Source: Saccoglossus kowalevskii (taxonomy: Eukaryota > Hemichordata > Enteropneusta > Harrimaniidae). From it: 32,819 nt of DNA. A program made the translations under genes and the position numbers. The stretch lies in contig NW_003105604.1 in assembly GCF_000003605.2 (NCBI RefSeq), positions 156,198 through 189,016 on the forward strand, written 5' to 3'. How positions within the stretch are numbered: the stretch's first letter is position 1; each line of letters begins with the position of its first letter. A model generated the notes under the pieces. The model saw only the letters and a program-made list of their open reading frames with translations. It was not told the origin of the DNA and searched no databases. Positions 20,401 to 30,153 of this stretch are shown here, piece after piece.

Positions 20401-23400
20401 ATTCTTCATAGGTGACAGCAATGTCATTAAACTTGGCAGTGTTTTCCAAACTGAAGACAATAAATGCATATCAAATATTGAAGTCCTAGACATCAGGTAA
20501 GAAGTAGATACTATCTAAATACTGTAAGTTTATCACATGATATACCTTGGTTGTAGAGCCAGTAACAGAGGTCCAAGTCTCATTAAAGAATACCGTTATA
20601 TATCATTATCATTTCATGCCATAAAAATACCGAAAAATAGAGAAGAAAAAAATCATCAAACAATGATTTGAAATGTGGGAAATGGTCAAAATTGGCATTT
20701 TTACTCTGATTTCCAACATGAAAGGAAAAAAGCAGAAAAAACGTTTTTTTAATAATCAGCAAAACATCTTAACGAACTGCTATTAGGTTTTACAGTTAGT
20801 GTTGTGACATGAGAATACCATATTTGCTTTATTAGAAGCACATCTCTAATAGAAACACCTAAACCAAATATTGCATTTATTGTATGCTGGATAATATGAT
20901 TTGTTTTGTCTATATACATATCTTCTGTCACATACATGAGCATATGCACTACTAATTGGTTAAATAGCCTCCATTTTAATGTCAAAAAAATGCATCAAAA
21001 TCAAACATGTCTGCCAATCTGGTACATATTTTAATCAGATTTAGTACATACATTGAATATCATGGGACTTGATGCATATAATTTCTTTCAAATATTGGAT
21101 TCAAAATGGCTGACTAGTGACCATTTTGCTGTAATGAATGTGATTCCAGTGCTGTTTCTCTGACGTGTCTTGACCAATCTCATTATCAGAAAAAAACTGG
21201 CTCCAGTTTGTATCATTTCTGTCATATGAGTGTCAGTCAAAATAAATAGTAATATCAATGAATATGTGTTATCAGCCATCATACCACCAACTAGAAGTGT
21301 AACACCACACTACTGATGTATCCTTCTGTCATACTAACCACTAAGGGACCACGTCAAAAGATCGATGCCGGATAAAAAACTTATTTGCTTTAGTTTGGGG
21401 GTTGGGGGTTTTGACCTCAAAAAGTTCATCCTACAATTTTATTTTTTAATGAAGTCAAAAAAATCTTTGAGTATTTGTAGTTCGTTTTTTTCTATCCAAT
21501 CATGGACAGAAATAACAGAAAATAAATAAAAAAACATCCAAGACAAGAAAATGGTTTGGTCTGAGTGTAACTACTAGTATGTGCTTCAAATGAGGTCAAT
21601 TTCAGGACTTTTTACACCCACCCGACAATCAACTGCTATGTCATACTACTGTCCGATTATCAATTTGTATTTAATGCTGAATGTAGTCTGACGCCATGAT
21701 CAATATTTATCAATTAAGTTTCGGGGGGGGGGGGGGGCTAAAGGAATTCAGTTTTTTATCCTACATTGAACTTTCGATGTTGTCCCTAACAATTCTGACT
21801 TTTAAATTCTTCATTGCTTTATTCTGCAATTGCATAAAAATTGTTTTGTTTCATAATCCACCTTTTTCTTTGGGAAGTCTGATGTTTAGCCAGATTAAAG
21901 TTCACTTTGAAAGAGTACCAACAGGGACTATGTCATTTTTATTGACTTGTATATATTATATTGAATATGACATTCAACATATAAGTAGCAATATTTCACA
22001 CAATTAAAACGTCACAGCTGTGAATGCTATGCACCCTGCTCACATAGATATGATTGATTCTCCCATTCAAATCATTTTGTCACTGTCGTGCATATTGTTT
22101 TGTTTTGTAACAAAGAGAAGAATCCTCTAACTGCTGTTCAGTACCAAACCACATTTATCGAATTCCACATTTATTATATTTTGACCTTGCCACGTCAATA
22201 ATTTTGTTAATTTCAGTAAATGTTGTCTGATTTCCCAATTTAAATAATACTTGCTCTCTGCAATGAAAATTACCACATTTTCCATACATACACCTCTTCT
22301 GCATGAAAACATGAACTTCACCAATTCACGTTTTTTTGTAAGTGACCTATGGCAACAAAACCTTTCTGTCATGTAACTTAGTGAAGATTGTTGTTGATAT
22401 TGTTCTGATATTAGATTTGTTATGACGACGTAGCTTTACATTATCACATAATAATGTAATCCTTTATTTGTAAGTAAATTCATTTTAACAACAACAACAA
22501 AAATTTTACTAAATCTATTCAATTCTGATAGTGTTAATATATATATATATATCGGTGTATATATTTATAACAAAAATAATGAATTCATCACATTGTCATT
22601 TTCAAAATGATCTAATAGTGATTATGTGATCAGGTTCACCACACACGTTATCCTAGTTGACATAAACCCTTTTCATCTAATATGGTGTTGTGGGGGATTC
22701 GTTTTGGTTTAAATAATAATTGAAAATAATGTTTTTGAGAAATTTGCTATATTATAAATGATGCATGATTAACATAGCCAAACACAGTTGGCATTTTGAA
22801 CAATATTGGTTTTACCAATTTACATCATTTTGATATCACTGAAGAACTTTTATGACAATACCATGTTGTCTAGTATGTAAAATGGCTTATGTTTTGCTTA
22901 ATATGTAAAGCCACGATAGGTAAGAGTTATAATGCATGTTTTGTTTACTTGTTATTTCATGTAAGACTGAGTGAGATGTGATATGAAATAAAATGAAATG
23001 AAAACTGATTCACATGGCATAAAATGTTAGGGTGTACATGCTATAGATATAACAGCACCTAGACAGCTGAATATGTATATGCAAACAGCACCTAGAATGC
23101 TGGCTATAGATATGCAAACAGCACCTAGACAGCTGACTATGCATATGCAAACAGCACCTAGACAGCTGACTATGCATATGCAAATAGTAACTAGAAAGCT
23201 GACTATGCATATGCAAACAGCACCTAGACAGCTGACTATGCATATGCAAATAGTAACTAGAAAGCTGACTATGCATATGCAAACAGCACCTAGACAGCTG
23301 ACTATGCATATGCAAATAGTAACTAGAAAGCTGACTATGCATATGCAAATAGTAACTAGAATGCTGACTATGCATATGCAAACAGCACCTAGACAGCTGG

Positions 23401-25349
23401 CTATGCATATGCAAACAGCACCTAGACAGCTGGCTATGCATATGCAAACAGCACCTAGACAGCTAACTATGCATATGCAAACAGCACCTAGACAGCTGAC
23501 TATGCATATGCAAACAGCCCCTAGACGGCTGACTATGCATATGCAAACTGCACCTAGACAGCTGGCTATGCATATGCAAACAGCCCCTAGACAGCTGACT
23601 ATGCATATGCAAACAGCACCTAGACAGCTGACTATGCATATGCAAACAGCACCTAGACAGCTGGCTATGCATATGCAAACAGCACCTAGACAGCTAACTA
23701 TGCATATGCAAACAGCACCTAGACAGCTAACTATGCATATGCAAATAGTAACTAGAAAGCTGACTATGCATATGCAAATAGTAACTAGAAAGCTGACTAT
23801 GCATATGCAAACAGCACCTAGACAGCTGGCTATGCATATGCAAATAGTAACTAGAAAGCTGACTATGCATATGCAAACTGCACCTAGACAGCTGGCTATG
23901 CATATGCAAACAGCCCCTAGACAGCTGACTATGCATATGCAAACAGCACCTAGACAGCTGACTATGCATATGCAAACAGCACCTAGACAGCTGGCTATGC
24001 ATATGCAAACAGCACCTAGACAGCTAACTATGCATATGCAAACAGCACCTAGACAGCTGACTATGCATATGCAAACAGCACCTAGACAGCTGACTATGCA
24101 TATGCAAATAGTAACTAGAAAGCTGACTATGCATATGCAAACAGCACCTAGACAGCTGACTATGCATATGCAAATAGTAACTAGAAAGCTGACTATGCAT
24201 ATGCAAATAGTAACTAGAATGCTGACTATGCATATGCAAACAGTACCTAGACAGCTGGCTATGCATATGCAAACAGCACCTAGACAGCTAACTATGCATA
24301 TGCAAACAGCACCTAGACAGCTAACTATGCATATGCAAACTGCACCTAGACAGCTGGCTATGCATATGCAAACAGCCCCTAGACAGCTGACTATGCATAT
24401 GCAAACAGCACCTAGACAGCTGACTATGCATATGCAAACAGCACCTAGACAGCTAACTATGCATATGCAAACAGCACCTAGACGGCTGACTATGCATATG
24501 CAAATAGTAACTAGAATGCTGACTATGCATATGCAAACAGCAGCTAGACAGTGTCCATGCATGTGCAAACAGCACCTAGACAGTTTCTATGCATGTGCAA
24601 ACAGCACCTAGACGGCTGACTATGCATATGCAAACAGCACCTAGACAGCTGACTATGCATATGCAAACAGCACCTATACGGCTGACTATGCATATGCAAA
24701 CAGCACCTAGACGGCTGACTATGCATATGCAAACAGCACCTATACGGCTGACTATGCATATGCAAACAGCACCTATACGGCTGACTATGCATATGCAAAC
24801 AGCACCTAGACAGTTGACTATGCATATGCAAACAGCACCTAGACAGTTGACTATAGATATGCAAACAGCACCTAGACAGCTGACTATGCATATGCAAACA
24901 GCACCTAGACAGCTGACTATGCATATGCAAACAGCACCTATACGGCTGACTATGCATATGCAAACAGCACCTAGACAGCTGGCTATGCATATGCAAACAG
25001 CACCTAGACAGTTTGTTTAAACTATATGAGAACACTTTCAGCAGATTATGACAATGGAATTATTCTTTGATGCTCACATGTCAATGTAATCAATCAACTG
25101 ATTAATTTTGTCTTCAGTTCTAACTGCATTACCGCCAATGGACTGCTACAGTTTGCATCGTCACTGAAACCCAAGTGCAGTGATAGGAAGCTAAGGGACG
25201 TCGCCGTGTATGGCAACTGGTTCGGTAATAACAATGAAAATGTTGCGCCAGTGAAGACCGAACTAGAAAAATTGGTGAATGTGGTAAGAATGGCGTCTAC
25301 TTTGCTGGCCACTGAGGGGTCTACTGCCGAACATGCCTCACAGATGTAA
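11318..25349 (+). CDS. LRRC41: Leucine-rich repeat-containing protein 41 (MUF1) orthologue, 5' exon missing
   Basis: Substrate receptor of an Elongin B/C-Cullin-RBX ubiquitin ligase. Ten exons join without a break: 11318-11407, 12036-12239, 14477-15139, 15837-15984, 16449-16558, 16792-16971, 19450-19593, 20235-20312, 20412-20496, 25118-25349. Together they give 643 residues and a stop; recalled vertebrate LRRC41 is about 800. The N-terminal part has YVPGPLLLSILPHLN, the equivalent of LPGPILQSILPLLN in the vertebrate protein (cullin box), followed by KGIDPQVFWKEH. A central linker contains EEEVDDLFDMAVAGDD. Leucine-rich repeats follow, such as LTALTLNYC, LRHLNLSDCSL, IESLDVSDN, LARLNINHCKLG, LRVLWIAENRLG and EVLDISSNCITANGL, ending GNWFGNN. 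Most introns are phase 1. The BC-box exon upstream is not found. The order and motifs fit LRRC41 better than other LRR proteins. Confidence 0.88.
11449..11517. mobile_element. Possible truncated inverted-repeat element (GTATAAGCC ends)
   Basis: GTATAAGCC at 11460-11468 and GGCTTATAC at 11509-11517 form an inverted pair around a short GC-rich core (GGGGCC, AGGGGGTTGG). This resembles widespread MITE ends with a 'CGAGTATAAGCC' signature, but no target duplication is visible. Confidence 0.4.
12036..12239 (+). CDS. LRRC41: LRRC41 exon: region after the cullin box
   Basis: The acceptor (aatag) ends at 12035. The split codon restores K-G-I-D, giving KGIDPQVFWKEHAIKRW and ending ...NNILRIYFVSTSKI. 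The donor gtaggt is at 12240. A second GT at 12244 would break the phase needed by the next exon, which decides this boundary. Confidence 0.85.
   Translation, partial: VLIPKCFGKNMQLKGGQEDIHTRESIGFGMEFNISTLRPASQLTGCKPIFRTTSIIFYASILFQQAR
12953..13557. mobile_element. CG-rich inverted-repeat element (non-autonomous, composite)
   Basis: Outer ends TAGTGGCGTTCACATTA and, in reverse from the right, CAGTTGCGTTCACGTTA. Inside, CGGCACGAGCC-type segments recur in both orientations (about 12979, 13132 and 13503), including GTGATTTCGGC on both inner edges. The left arm (12953-13157) is strikingly CpG-rich against AT-rich flanks. The middle (13158-13495) is AT-rich and unrelated to the arms. The termini resemble hAT ends (CAGTG-like), but I found no matching 8-bp target duplication and no transposase. 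Confidence 0.65.
14051..14300 (+). repeat. Two diverged interspersed-repeat units
   Basis: ACTGATATCTCAAGAACC (14051) and ACAGATATCTAAAGAACC (about 14210) are followed by matching TTGG...ATGAAACT and, further on, AATTTGCAT...TTAATT. They are about 160 bp apart. This looks like an old duplicated repeat inside the intron; the family is unknown. Confidence 0.45.
14477..15139 (+). CDS. LRRC41: LRRC41 large exon: N-terminal helical part, acidic linker, start of LRRs
   Basis: The acceptor cccattttcag ends at 14476 and the donor gtaagt is at 15140. It encodes about 221 residues: VVATARDVTFTEVHPERL at the start, a repeat-like VLEELHLINCFI, a charged and cysteine-containing linker with EEEVDDLFDMAVAGDD (comparable to the vertebrate DLYDFVFIVAGE segment as I recall it), and then LRSLVLQGVWIS and LTALTLNYC. 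Entry phase 1 and exit phase 1. The frame continues open past the donor to 15285, but that part is intron. Confidence 0.88.
15140..15836 (+). other. LRRC41 intron
   Basis: Donor gtaagt, acceptor gtttctatttcag. No repeat or gene recognised inside. Confidence 0.75.
15837..15984 (+). CDS. LRRC41: LRRC41 exon: LRR
   Basis: The joining codon gives P, then HHKDCAVYKYILQGL, HLTHLVICDYD and LQVLQLIHCYT. Donor gtgaga at 15985, exit phase 2. The split codon (ag|g) yields Arg with the next exon. Confidence 0.88.
16056..16356 (+). mobile_element. MITE, 301 bp, copy 3 of the long subfamily, in LRRC41 intron
   Basis: Ends AGGGTGGTAGTTGTCGCGC and, in reverse, AGGGCGGTGGCCGTCGCATC. The flanking four bases are TAAA on the left and TGAA on the right, an imperfect duplication. 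It retains CAAAGATGGCGATTTTG, a 53-codon ATG-led frame (16117-16278) and GCATTATGGGATAAT. It ends 92 bases before the next exon. Confidence 0.85.
16449..16558 (+). CDS. LRRC41: LRRC41 exon: LRR
   Basis: The acceptor (cgttatag) ends at 16448. It reads RCESESARFVKFDLSYTEL then SFLEDESSTLFSHNSFAN. Donor gtatgt at 16559, exit phase 1. Confidence 0.88.
16792..16971 (+). CDS. LRRC41: LRRC41 exon: LRR
   Basis: The acceptor tttttcctttcag ends at 16791. It reads VQTPFSFAYSLSLGG, LDDITGLSFMMKHD, ALRHLNLSDCSL and VFQAVT. Donor gtaagt at 16972, exit phase 1. Confidence 0.9.
17003..17218. repeat. 40-bp minisatellite, truncated by the assembly gap
   Basis: Five and a half near-identical 40-bp units (CATCAACATGACATATGG then TRTATATTCACTTTGAACT). 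The array runs straight into the N gap, so its true length is unknown. It begins 31 bases after the splice donor of the preceding exon. Confidence 0.95.
17219..18146. other. Assembly gap (N)
   Basis: 928 N. It is bounded by two different minisatellites and lies wholly within one LRRC41 intron. Exons on either side join in phase, so no coding exon is required in it, though one cannot be excluded. Confidence 0.99.
18147..19050. repeat. 28/29-bp minisatellite with a 200-bp higher-order unit
   Basis: Two unit types alternate: A (29 bp, TAGTGTATGTACTTCC then AGAACATGACACA) and B (28 bp, TAGTAATTATATTCC then AGAACATGACACA). The order A-A-B-A-A-B-B (200 bp) at 18147-18346 is repeated at 18347-18546, then decays. 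Long minus-strand frames here are by-products of the repeat. Confidence 0.95.
19051..19449 (+). other. LRRC41 intron remainder
   Basis: AT-rich sequence up to the acceptor (ttatcattttag). Nothing recognised. Confidence 0.6.
19450..19593 (+). CDS. LRRC41: LRRC41 exon: LRRs
   Basis: Split codon D, then SYQIESLDVSDNSYHLT, DDSGLVAMIQSSS and LARLNINHCKLG. Donor gtaagt at 19594, exit phase 1. Two repeat cores (ESLDVSDN and ARLNINHC). Confidence 0.9.
19851..20060. mobile_element. Fold-back MITE, TA-flanked, copy 2 (210 bp)
   Basis: The right end AAAGTATTTTACAG and degraded left end ATGTAAATTACTTTAT are flanked by TA (19849-19850 and 20061-20062). It shares TTTGCTGAAGGAATGAATCAGTG with the copies at 9787 and 25779. 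It lies in the LRRC41 intron, 174 bases before the next exon. Confidence 0.75.
20235..20312 (+). CDS. LRRC41: LRRC41 exon: LRR
   Basis: The acceptor (ccttgttgttag) ends at 20234. It reads NLSSRLVDALRLNTN and LRVLWIAENRLG. Donor gtatgt at 20313, exit phase 1. It matches the vertebrate segment ending LKGLRLPGNRLG. Confidence 0.9.
20412..20496 (+). CDS. LRRC41: LRRC41 exon: LRR
   Basis: The acceptor (attcttcatag) ends at 20411. It reads GDSNVIKLGSVFQTEDN then ISNIEVLDI. Donor gtaaga at 20497, exit phase 2. It leads into SSNCITANGLLQFA of the last exon, like LDISSNCIKPDGLLEFA in vertebrates. Confidence 0.9.
20497..23037 (+). other. LRRC41 last intron, left part
   Basis: About 2.5 kb of AT-rich DNA with no exon or element I can support. 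It contains a G15 run at 21723-21737 and an (AT)n stretch near 22537. Confidence 0.6.
21723..21737. repeat. Poly-G run (G15)
   Basis: Fifteen consecutive G on the + strand, in the transcribed sense of the LRRC41 intron; four or more G3 blocks could fold as a G-quadruplex. Confidence 0.9.
23038..25014. repeat. 33-bp minisatellite, about 60 units, in the last LRRC41 intron
   Basis: Consensus unit CAGCTGACTATGCATATGC then AAACAGCACCTAGA (33 bp). Two main types: A with AAACAGCACC and CAGCTG, and B with AAATAGTAACTAGAAAGCTG. Blocks of the same type order recur, for example alternating A/B followed by a CTAGAATGCTG variant near 23166-23400 and again near 24090-24245. Only two units near 24544-24607 are 32 bp, so frames stay open for about 510 codons on both strands; this reflects periodicity, not a gene. 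It ends 103 bases before the last exon. Confidence 0.97.
25118..25349 (+). CDS. LRRC41: LRRC41 terminal exon with stop
   Basis: The acceptor (ttttgtcttcag) ends at 25117. The split codon gives S, then SNCITANGLLQFASSLKP, LRDVAVYGNWFGNN and KTELEKLVNVV, with TAA at 25347-25349. It ends about where vertebrate LRRC41 ends its last repeat (LFQNWLD and onward). The C-tail ASTLLATEGSTAEHASQM is not conserved that I can see. Confidence 0.92.
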
Positions 25350-25778
25350 TTATAGTGGTTCATGGGTTCAGAATATTGTTATTAGAGATATCATACATCA
25401 AAACTATGCATCAAGATTGACATTTTATTGGAGTAATATTTAACATAAAACACTCTAAAATAATCTTGTTGGTATTGTGAGATCTATTGTATTAAATTTA
25501 TTTGTTCAATATCGGATTTCATATTGTATATATTGTAATTCTATTTTACTGAACTGGATTATATCACGTGATTGTCACTGTTTGTACTCAAGGATCTATA
25601 GACCTTTTTATTTCACAGGTGACATAGGAATCACCACAAGTCGGATAAAATTAAAAAATTTTGAAGCCGTTATTTCATTGGGGTTTTAAAGACATTGAGT
25701 CACAGTGAAATTTATACCATTAAATCATTGTATTGAAAAAAACAATCCTATGGTAGCAGGGTAAATTTATATGATATA
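25350..25778. other. LRRC41 3' flank, nothing recognised
   Basis: Probable 3' UTR. No canonical AATAAA is obvious before the fold-back MITE at 25779, which itself supplies AATAAA hexamers. Confidence 0.45.
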
Positions 25779-25972
25779 CTGTAAAATACTTTATTTTAGC
25801 TGGAATTTATTTTCGCTTTAAAGTGTTTTTGAGTGTTTTGTATGGAATTTATTTTCACTGATTTTTGATGAATGTAAATTATAGGAAAAAGGGTATTTTA
25901 GCTGGATTTTATTTTCACTGAATCATTCCTTCAGCGAAAATAAATTCCAAGCGAAAATAAAGTATTTTACAG
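25779..25972. mobile_element. Fold-back MITE, TA-flanked, copy 3 (194 bp)
   Basis: CTGTAAAATACTTTATTTT at the left and its close reverse complement (AAATAAAGTATTTTACAG) at the right, with TA on both sides (25777-25778 and 25973-25974). The inner arms GGAATTTATTTTCGCT and AGCGAAAATAAATTCC are also inverted, so the strand could fold into a long hairpin. It contains several AATAAA on both strands, 430 bases after the LRRC41 stop. Confidence 0.88.
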
Positions 25973-26156
25973 TAGTATATGTTCTGAAATTTAGAAAAAA
26001 CTCATGTGAATATTTTAAAAATAACAATTAACAATCATTAATGTTTTGAAATGATTTTTGACATGTTTTATGCAATCATATAACATGGTCTACAGAGTGA
26101 GTTGATGTCTGACGCTAACCCACCACGTTGTCATAGCATTCCAGTGTCAATTTTAA

Positions 26157-26281
26157 AGTGCAGTGGTCGTCTCGCAGCGCGTGTTCGAATTTCATGTAAA
26201 TAAACAATGTATTTTACACGCGTTGTATGCGTCGCTATGAGTCCCATATCGAACAGGACGTGGCGCGACGACTGCCGCGCT
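26157..26281 (-). mobile_element. Short MITE (125 bp), TTAA-flanked, copy 2
   Basis: Same length and sequence type as the element at 276-400 (GCAGCGCGTGTTCGAATTTC in the left arm, GAGTCCCATATC in the right). TTAA flanks it at 26153-26156 and 26282-26285. Ends AGTGCAGTGGTCGTC and, in reverse, AGCGCGGCAGTCGTCGCGC. Confidence 0.88.
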
Positions 26282-26285
26282 TTAA

Positions 26286-29200
26286 ATTTACAAAATAAAT
26301 ATTTCATTTTCATTTCAGAAATACATCAATTCATATTGCATTTTGATTGTAAGCATCAAATATTGTGTTCACTGCAAGTAAAAAAAAGACAATTTAAACT
26401 TCTGTAAATACTGTCCTTTACTAGCAGAAATGTGTTTTTGTTACTTTTTTAGCCATAGAGGGCTCATATCTGATTATCGTTAGTGTCATTATGATGTCAA
26501 CGATGAATAATTGGGGTCACTGGGCAATTTTCTGAGAAACAAGAGTTTTTGCCCTGGTTTGTATGTTTTCAAATTTGCTTGGTAATATTGGATAAAAAAG
26601 TCATTTGTTTTCATTGATATGTAAATTAATATTGGTGAAATATGTTTTTCTTAAATGACATTGAATTCATTGAATTCCCAGTGTTACTAGTAGTTTTTCA
26701 TTCTCCCATAAGACATTGCATGTATGCATACTAACATACTCAGTAATGTGAAATTTAATTTTGACTCGCACTGCCTTCATCATTATGAATGAAAGTTATT
26801 GATATTCTCATAGAAAGTGTACACAGTTGGATATTTCAATCATTCTCTGGGTATGTGGCAATTATTTTCTGAACTCTTGGCAAGACACTGTAGATGGTAG
26901 TTGTAAAATACATGAAATTTTCTTGAATCAGTATGGTCATGTGATAGCTTTGTGTACTTTCACTGACTGATTGAAAATGAAAAAAAGGGTATGGTCAAAA
27001 CAGCATTGCATAGCCCCCCCCCCCCCCCCGAACAGATGGTGACTTGATTTTTGAATAATGTACAATCTGTATTTTCAAGTTTGTTGTGTTTAATGTCATA
27101 GTTATTTTGTGTCATCTCAACTGGTTTTATGTTTCTGTTGTGATATTTAATCCTGGTACAATCAGAAGGCCATTACTCATACTTCTGATGTTGCGCTTTG
27201 TCCACCATGTAGCTAGGGAGCCTTAAAGCATGCTTAGGTTAAGTAAAATATTATTATTGTAAACAAAAGTTTATGTGCCACACCTAATTTTTTTATTTGA
27301 TGTTAAGGACTGAGATTGTTTGATGATAGTTCAACCAGGTTGAATTTCGGAGAATAAACTTAAATCTATCATTTTGGGTTTGTAATATGAAATATGGTGA
27401 AATTTGGAACAGAGAAAAAAAATGTAAAAAATATCTACAGTGAAAATAACAGAAATAAATGTTTATAAAACCCATACACATTTGAAGGAGAACATTTTGT
27501 TTTTGAAATAAATCTATCTCAGAGCTATGAAAGAAATCAATGATTACACAGTTACTCAATTACAAAAACAAAAAACATAATTGACACGCCTTTAAAAGAC
27601 TGATTAGTTGTTATTCCCACATCACCCTCCATCAACCCTCGCCTCCCTCACAAACAATGGAATGTTTCATGCTGTATTCATATAACAGCTGCTAGTAAAA
27701 AAAACGTGGGAGGCTTTGAAGATAGACAGGGATCATTTTTTCTCAATAGTGAATACACAAAGATGATATATGGGTCATGTCAGGGACGGGCCATTGTTTA
27801 TTATGGGGATGATGAGGTTTAAAATGTCAGAAGATTGTTTTGTTATGTGACATTTGTTTCAATGAAGAATTGTATTAATTCGAGTAGATTATATTGACAG
27901 TCTCAAACCGTTAATATGAACAATTCCTCACCCCCCCTCCCAAACAAAAAACATTGTTCCATCCCTTGTCATAGTTTGGTAGTCAGAGTGATGCTTCAGT
28001 TCCAGCCAATAGACAATGGTCAATTGATGATACCAGTTTTGAATACTGACATTGTACTTTGCTGTGATTCATTCAATTGGAATGCAACAAAAGTATATCA
28101 CTGGAGGTGACAGGGAAATAAATACCCACATATTACCAATGAAATATACAAACCCTTGCTGTCTACAATGTACTGCCAGTGAACTCTGTGCAAACACTGA
28201 GGATTTGGTTTCCCAATCCCATACACATCTATATTCCTATCCCCTCTTGTTTTAAAACGATTAGGGTATTAACATTTCTGCATCATTCTGTACTGATGCT
28301 TCTTGATATTTCAGGGGATATTCATCGAAAAATCACTGCCTTGAAGTGGATGTCAAAATATGAAGCATATATTTAAAACCACATGCTATATCGGAGGTGG
28401 CAGCACCGGGTGAGGGGTTGTGTTGCCAACCCGATAAAAAATGGTGAGGGCACCCCCCTCCAATCATACTGGGACCCTTTGTGTCAGCAACATTTGCCTC
28501 TCAAAATGCAAGAAATAGCGTTTCCCCTCATGCAAAATTGTTTCCACTGCCTCAAACATGGATGAGTATAATAGCTTTTTAGCCCCTCACCACTGATTTG
28601 GATTATCCCTTGAATAGTATATTCACATAACAATAGATACAGATCACTGGCGTAAAATTATTATGTTGATTATTATGTTTTGCAGTAGCAATGGTTTAAT
28701 ACGTTGTTGGAACGTGTTTCAATTTGATACTATGCTTTGTCGCAGAATAATAGGCCATCCATGGATGTATTAACGGTCTTAACTAGTGGTGAAACTCGGC
28801 TGGAAAAGACTTCTCTGTAAACGCATGTACGTGGATTTAGTAACGCTGAGCGTATTTCGTACATTTCAGCCGGAAATTCTGCAGTGTTTTCTGGAAATCG
28901 TGGTTTTAGCCATTCTAACGAGGTCCGGCTCATGTAAACAAATGGTTAGCTAGGATGTTTAAAGCACGTGTAAATGATGGTTTGAAAGAAATAACAGAGA
29001 GAATTTATTAATCAAAAATGTCATAACACCCTCCCCGCTATTCATTAAGTGTGTATACATGTATTTAATAAATGACTTTTCCGGATTATATTGTAGTGTA
29101 GTTTTACATTTTATGTGAAAAACAAAACACAGCCAGAAGTGTTTTTCTAATAAAATTGCAATACTGATATCAGCCGAACTTATATTTGAACTATCAAAAT

Positions 29201-30100
29201 TCAGATTTTGTTTGCAAAACATGTGAGCTGACTGCTGACCGGGTTTCGTTCTCAGTAATCACGAATAATTGAGTGATTTTGGTTACGTTACAAAGTTGAA
29301 ATGTAGTGTCTGAATTAATATTCTTTGTCAAATCACAATTACGGGTCACTCTAAATTACTCAGTATTTATCAGCCAGTAAACTCCGACTTTTCTTCGTGA
29401 AACTAACTCCTAGGGATACTTCATTCATTCACGGCGTGTCCGTCAGGAATAATTGCAGGGGTTTTAGACTAATTTGGTGACTCATCCACACTGACCATGC
29501 CTATGATTCAACCGGCGCTTGGACCACTGCCAACGACAGACAGTCCCGCTGTTTTCAAATCAAGAGTACTTTATTATTATTTAAAAATCGATAATATGTA
29601 TATACTAAGATTAAAACACCAGTATATATATATACGAATATATGATACGAACACGTTTTATACAAATTTTAATGGCATATCCCCTGCCATTAGCATGGTC
29701 TTAGGCGTTACCGGTCGTGATAAACTAAGCGTGATCGGATGGGGAGTGTGCTAAAGGGGAGACTGTGCAAATCATTTCATACAATTCCGTGGATTCAATT
29801 GTAGATGATTTCACCGGAAAAGACGTTGTTGTTGGACAACTCGAGATTATTCTGTTATATGAAAGAAAAATTAATGCTGCCCGAGCTGATATTTGTTTTG
29901 TTGATAATTTGCATGATTTTAGGGAATGACCAATTTGTAGAATTTGTGATGTCGACGTCGTCTATTTGCAGTGTAGGCTTTAGTATTGGGCTCAGACAAC
30001 CAATTATTAGTTATCTGAGTATTGGGTTACCAAGTACTTCACACTCGATGTGAATACTCAGTAGCGTATGAGGGTTGTTCTGTCAACCTGCGATTTTATC
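26286..30100. other. Intergenic, no supported gene
   Basis: AT-rich with scattered short frames. Those at 28933-28730 (minus, MSRTSLEWLKPRF...) and 29805-30053 (plus, with a hydrophobic LIFVLLIICMILG) have no splice partners or family resemblance that I can defend. A C16 run is at 27014-27029. Confidence 0.45.
27014..27029. repeat. Poly-C run (C16)
   Basis: Sixteen consecutive C; its reverse strand could form a G-quadruplex. Length is prone to assembly error. Confidence 0.9.
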
Positions 30101-30122
30101 GTGACCAGTCATGAACTGAAAC

Positions 30123-30153
30123 ACAGTCCCCCAACAACTTGTTGAGGGACTGT
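30123..30153. repeat. 31-bp near-perfect inverted repeat
   Basis: ACAGTCCCCCAACAA, one central C, then TTGTTGAGGGACTGT: two 15-bp arms with a single mismatch. No flanking terminator-like T-run or promoter context. It may be an element end or a protein-binding palindrome. Confidence 0.8.

Noticed and set aside
23027-25035. Giant repetitive proteins on both strands
   Set aside because: Both strands are open simply because the 33-bp unit is a multiple of three; the array lies inside a spliced intron.
28730-28933. 67-codon minus frame (MSRTSLEWLKPRF)
   Set aside because: Some coding-like character, but no partner exons, family or conservation visible to me; it could equally be an interspersed repeat.
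29805-30053. Frame with signal-peptide-like LIFVLLIICMILG
   Set aside because: The hydrophobic stretch could be a signal peptide, but downstream residues are low-complexity Ser/Ile and no donor of convincing quality follows.
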